From a virus: DNA of 64,000 nucleotides. Positions 63,114 to 64,000 of this stretch are shown here, piece after piece; positions within the stretch are counted from its first letter, which is position 1; the number at the start of each line of letters is the position of its first letter. The notes under the pieces are model-generated. The model had not been told where the DNA came from. It saw only the letters and a list, made by a program, of their open reading frames with translations, and made no database searches. The stretch covers positions 1-64,000 of IMG/VR virus record IMGVR_UViG_3300027733_000034; one strand, given 5' to 3'. The position numbers were made by a program, and so were the translations under genes.

Positions 63114-64000
63114 TTAACCTTCCCAGAGACGGATATATTTTTGGGCTCCATTAATTACTAAAGATATAAAGTCTCCTGTAGCAGTCATGGGTGTAGTTTT
63201 GGAAACTATATTTACAATATTTAAATTGCTGTTATAATTAGCAAATTTAAAATAATATACTCCAATACTAGCATTAAGAGGAGGAGTTGATGTAAAATTT
63301 AAAGAGCCACTATTTGCAACAGTTATAGTATAGTCTATTCCAGGTCTTTGAACCACACCCCCCAAAGATACCAGGTAATTGGTTGCAGAGGTACCACTAT
63401 AAGAAGAGCTAACACTAAATTGGTAAGCGGATCCATTGCCAACAAAACTTAAAAAGTCCGGAGAAGGTATTCCAAACGAACCATACAAATATTCATACAC
63501 CACAACACTTCCATCTAAACCTCCTATTTGAGGAGGAGGTGTGGTGAATTGAATAGTTCTGCCATTTGTATTGTTGATTGTAAAGTCTGTACCAGGTTTT
63601 TGTATAATACCATTTACAAACACAAAATAACGAGTGTTTTCTAGATTATAGGTACTGGCCAACATACTAAGATTGAAGGAAGAAACCACTCCATTACTAG
63701 AAAATATTTGGATATTGGGTCTTAAAGAATAATTTTCACTATAGTTATAAGCAAATATATCAACCTTTGAACTCAATGGAACTGTAGAGGTTGTTACCAA
63801 ACCATATACTTGATCTATTGTATAATTAACTGTTGGTTTTTGATGAATACCATCTATAAAAACGATATAATCATTGGCATATGTTCCTACAAAGGCATTT
63901 CCTGGAAGAGCAAAAGTTGTGGTGGAATTGTTAGAAACTGTATATGTAATAAAACTAGGTGCTTTATATGGATATAGAGTTGTAGAAAATCCTTGATCTA
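63114..64000 (-). CDS. Phage structural repeat protein, cut by window edge
   Basis: The frame runs open to the right edge, so the annotated part is C-terminal. At least three repeats of ~75 residues share Y-[IF]-V-F-[IV]-[DN]-G-I-x-Q-K-P and N/D-Y-T-I, then x-T-P-P. This 'VNGxxQxPGxDYT' repeat is common in cyanophage-type virion proteins and baseplate/fibre proteins. Function: structural. Confidence 0.7.
   Translation of the reverse strand, partial: DQGFSTTLYPYKAPSFITYTVSNNSTTTFALPGNAFVGTYANDYIVFIDGIHQKPTVNYTIDQVYGLVTTSTVPLSSKVDIFAYNYSENYSLRPNIQIFSSNGVVSSFNLSMLASTYNLENTRYFVFVNGIIQKPGTDFTINNTNGRTIQFTTPPPQIGGLDGSVVVYEYLYGSFGIPSPDFLSFVGNGSAYQFSVSSSYSGTSATNYLVSLGGVVQRPGIDYTITVANSGSLNFTSTPPLNASIGVYYFKFANYNSNLNIVNIVSKTTPMTATGDFISLVINGAQKYIRLWEG

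Noticed and set aside
1-64000. Stop-codon recoding (e.g. TAG read-through)
   Set aside because: Genes end cleanly at TAA, TAG and TGA and none continues past a stop with a conserved frame.
1-64000. Integrated prophage
   Set aside because: No integrase, attachment site or bacterial flank seen; the two DUF1549/DUF1501 genes are the only bacterial-like block and use phage signals.

Overview
The window reads as part of a large, AT-rich, tailed-phage genome, probably a T4-like or jumbo myovirus. It shows densely packed short genes, a cluster of about 21 tRNA genes seeded with homing endonucleases, an RNA-repair set (P-loop kinase plus two different RNA ligases), a phage-type Hsp20, and about 28 kb of very large tail-fibre and adhesin-like proteins. 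No terminase, portal, major capsid, polymerase or integrase lies in the window, so it is a fragment of a bigger genome. The standard genetic code fits: TAA, TAG and TGA all end genes.

The host is probably a planctomycete or verrucomicrobial-type bacterium. This is inferred from an adjacent pair of genes at 11193-15525, a PSCyt1-DUF1549-DUF1553 secreted cytochrome-like protein and a Tat-exported DUF1501 protein, which is a hallmark pair of those phyla. The pair uses the same start-site motif and promoter-like box as the surrounding phage genes, so it looks like a resident phage gene set and not an assembly artefact. Shine-Dalgarno sequences are almost absent. Most operon-internal genes start in a TAATATG context in which TAA is the stop codon of the gene upstream, and many operon-leading genes have a TATAAATA/GATAAATA box only about 5-14 bases before the ATG.

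Layout. 1-8020: minus-strand operon of small, mostly unknown proteins, with one large leucine-rich-repeat-like protein. 8069-8884: sulfotransferase. 8964-11115: plus-strand cassette with a 440-residue beta-roll fibre protein, ending in a strong terminator. 11193-15525: the planctomycete-type pair. 15605-18785: metalloprotease-like protein, RlpA-like cell-wall enzyme, lipoprotein and small proteins. 18815-25603: tRNA cluster with three homing/HNH-type nuclease genes and several proteins sharing an N-terminal tag. 25616-35582: small proteins, metallophosphoesterase, two RNA ligases and a kinase, candidate holin-like membrane proteins, Hsp20, and DUF932-like and DUF6065-like proteins. 35636-42296: plus-strand virion genes, including a 1597-residue vWA/Ig protein. 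42297-64000: minus-strand tail-fibre and adhesin genes (polyglycine, LamG, Asp-box propeller and S74-chaperone proteins), interrupted by a sulfotransferase and a glycosyltransferase.

How the parts may work together. The tRNA set covers 18 amino acids (Asp and Phe not found intact) and would serve the phage's codon use. The kinase and ligases could reseal tRNAs cut by host nucleases. One tRNA, Thr(UGU), carries a 29-base hairpin inside its anticodon and would need processing to function. Four tRNA genes (Trp twice, Ile, Glu) have an altered elbow in which A18 replaces G18 whenever G55 replaces U55. These tRNA features and the phage-borne cytochrome/DUF1501 pair are the most novel points.
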